A stretch of 64,000 bases of DNA from Pseudomonas sp. WS 5079 (lineage in GTDB: Bacteria > Pseudomonadota > Gammaproteobacteria > Pseudomonadales > Pseudomonadaceae), in contig NZ_JAAQWN010000001.1 of the NCBI RefSeq assembly GCF_012985465.1, positions 558,001-622,000 on the forward strand, given 5' to 3'. A program made the position numbers and the translations under genes. Within the stretch, counting starts at the first letter, position 1. Every line of letters starts with the position of its first letter. The notes under the pieces were generated by a model. The model was not told the DNA's origin. It saw only the letters and a program-made list of their open reading frames with translations, and ran no database searches. Positions 62,846 through 64,000 of this stretch are shown one piece after another.

Positions 62846-63360
62846 AGTTCCACCAGTAGGCAATGTTCGTAGGCCTGGGCCATATAACGCTTGACCGTAC
62901 GTTCCGAAACCTTGAGACGCTCGGCAATCTCCCGGTAGCCCAGGCCTTCGAGCTGGCTCCAGAGGAACGCCCGGCGCACCGGGGCCGCCAAGCCGTCGAG
63001 CAGTTCGTCCAGGGCGTGCAGGGTTTCCAGCAGCAACCAACGATGCTCCGGCGAGGGAGCGCAGTCTTCGGGCAAGCGTGCCAGGGCATTCAAGTACGCC
63101 TGCTCCAGGCTGCGGCGCTGATGAAAATTGACCAGGAGGCGCTTGCCCACTGTCACCAGATAGGCCCGTGGTTCCTGCAATTGCGCCACCGGCTGGGCGC
63201 TGGCCAGTACCCGCAGGAACGTATCCTGGCTCAGGTCGGCGGCATCCCAGGCATTGCCCAGGCGCCGGCGCAGCCAGCTTTCCAGCCAGCTGCGGTGGTC
63301 GCGGTACAAGGTGCTCAGGCTGGGTTCGGCGGTGATCGTTGGCGATACAGCATCATTCAT
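62842..63360 (-). CDS. ECF RNA polymerase sigma factor, FecI-like
   Basis: 172 residues from the ATG at 63360. Region 2 is RRRLGNAWDAADLSQDTFLRVLAS and region 4 LAAPVRRAFLWSQLEGLGYREIAERLKVSERTVKRYMAQAYEHC. It should activate the receptor gene downstream when the cognate siderophore is present. A Fur-type box lies upstream. It ends overlapping the fecR-like GTG start. Confidence 0.93.
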   Translation of the reverse strand: MNDAVSPTITAEPSLSTLYRDHRSWLESWLRRRLGNAWDAADLSQDTFLRVLASAQPVAQLQEPRAYLVTVGKRLLVNFHQRRSLEQAYLNALARLPEDCAPSPEHRWLLLETLHALDELLDGLAAPVRRAFLWSQLEGLGYREIAERLKVSERTVKRYMAQAYEHCLLVEL

Positions 63361-63394
63361 GGCAAGCGAACCCTGGGCGGCGCGAGTAAGTCTC

Positions 63395-63414
63395 AAATGA
63401 GATTCATTCTATTT
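63395..63414 (-). promoter_or_regulatory. Putative Fur box of second ECF sigma gene
   Basis: AAATGAGATTCATTCTATTT contains the dyad AATGA-GAT-TCATT, matching the Fur core AATGATAATCATT at 11 of 13 positions, 35 bases before the sigma start. Confidence 0.6.
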
Positions 63415-63467
63415 AATATCCCTGGCGCATACCATGTTCTTTTTCCCGGATAGACGGGCGGAGGCGG

Positions 63468-64000
63468 TTAATCAAGCGCCCTGGCCTTGTAACGCAGTAA
63501 ATCTATAAACAACCCCAACTCACGGCTCACCGGTTCACCCTTGCGCAGCAAGATGCCAAATGGCGCAAGCGTCACCTCCAGCTCCACCGGCAACTGCACC
63601 ACCAGGCCCATCTTCAGGTAATCGCGCAGTGCGCTTTCGGAAAGCACCATGATCGCGTCGGTCAGTTGGATCAGTTGCTGCATGGAATACACCGAGCTGC
63701 ATTCAATGATGTCCGCCGGCAGCGGCAGGGCCAGGTGCTGCAACGCTTCGTCAAAACCGATGCGTGCCGGGCTGCTTTCCGGTTGCAGGATCCACGGCCA
63801 GTCGCTGACCAACTCGGCCAACGGCAGGCTCGCACGCTGCGCCAGCGGGTGCCCGGCGTGCACCACCACCAGCAAGCGCTCGTTGCCCAGCGGCTCGAAG
63901 CTGTAGTGTTCGCTGTCGGTGGCGGCGTTGCGCCGGGCGATGGCCAGGTCGATGCGCCCCTGTTCCAGTAACTGGATCACCTGGTCGCTGGTGTCGCCCA
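63468..64000 (-). CDS. LysR-family transcriptional regulator (5' end outside window)
   Basis: 177 codons are open from the right edge to the stop at 63468. The sequence GDTSDQVIQLLEQGRIDLAI, then ERLLVVVHAGHPLAQ and the C-terminal block SVYSMQQLIQLTDAIMVLSESALRDYLKMG are those of the LysR substrate-binding domain. The N-terminal HTH lies beyond the window. It is encoded on the same strand as the second sigma/FecR/receptor cassette, 107 bases upstream of that sigma gene's start, but a functional link is not evident. Confidence 0.88.
   Translation of the reverse strand, partial: GDTSDQVIQLLEQGRIDLAIARRNAATDSEHYSFEPLGNERLLVVVHAGHPLAQRASLPLAELVSDWPWILQPESSPARIGFDEALQHLALPLPADIIECSSVYSMQQLIQLTDAIMVLSESALRDYLKMGLVVQLPVELEVTLAPFGILLRKGEPVSRELGLFIDLLRYKARALD

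Noticed and set aside
61910..63040. Longer 376-codon version of the second fecR-like gene
   Set aside because: The extra 65 codons lie inside the sigma gene in another frame; the GTG at 62845 overlapping the sigma stop matches the family start.

Overview
The window is a GC-rich chromosomal segment whose gene content and order point to Pseudomonas, most likely the P. fluorescens complex. The blocks cysI-DUF934, ldcA, dnaQ...rnhA-methyltransferase-gloB-mltD-nppA1A2BCD and narXL/narK1K2GHJI-ppi-moaA follow the order I remember from P. aeruginosa. The intergenic REP hairpins (GGAGC-GGCTTGCC type) are also typical of P. fluorescens. Both ends are cut inside genes: an ABC substrate-binding protein at the left and a LysR regulator at the right.

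Layout. 1-8.1 kb: a periplasmic binding protein, sulfite reductase with its DUF934 partner, an FMN reductase, a LysR regulator, and a lysine/ornithine/arginine decarboxylase followed closely by a GNAT acetyltransferase. 8.2-14.0 kb: dnaQ, a two-gene insertion on the other strand (DUF2388 protein and a GDPD-like lipoprotein that has lost active-site residues), rnhA, a methyltransferase, glyoxalase II and MltD. 14.3-21.7 kb: the five-gene Npp/Yej-type peptide and peptidyl-nucleoside ABC importer. 21.8-23.4 kb: a decayed Mu-like prophage island with fragments of an F-like head protein, a G-like morphogenesis protein and a dam methylase. An intact AT-rich orphan gene with a LexA-type box sits inside it.

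23.5-36.0 kb: an iron cell-surface-signalling cassette (ECF sigma, FecR, TonB receptor), an AraC/LysE pair, NudK, a diguanylate cyclase, an alpha/beta hydrolase lipoprotein, a DUF3079 protein and an FtrABCD-type ferrous iron importer. 36.2-42 kb: a chemoreceptor, the anaerobic ribonucleotide reductase operon and a PDDEXK nuclease. In the nrd operon the glycyl-radical segment is a separate 51-residue ORF between nrdD and nrdG, and the promoter has an ANR-like box and tandem NrdR-like boxes. 42-56.2 kb: the respiratory nitrate reductase locus, with narK1K2GHJI-ppi-moaA diverging from narXL across a region with ANR, NarL and IHF sites. 56.2-59.1 kb: dispersed repeats, a LysR fragment, a Dnr-like regulator, a PatB-type C-S lyase and a molybdate-binding Mop protein. 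59.3-63.4 kb: a second sigma/FecR/TonB-receptor cassette.

How it fits together. Much of the right half suits low-oxygen life: nitrate sensing (NarXL), uptake (NarK1/K2) and reduction (NarGHI), molybdenum cofactor synthesis and molybdate binding (MoaA, Mop), NO/low-oxygen regulation (Dnr), oxygen-independent dNTP synthesis (NrdDG) and ferrous iron import (Ftr). Two ferric-siderophore systems cover aerobic iron supply. No tRNA, rRNA or CRISPR array was seen.
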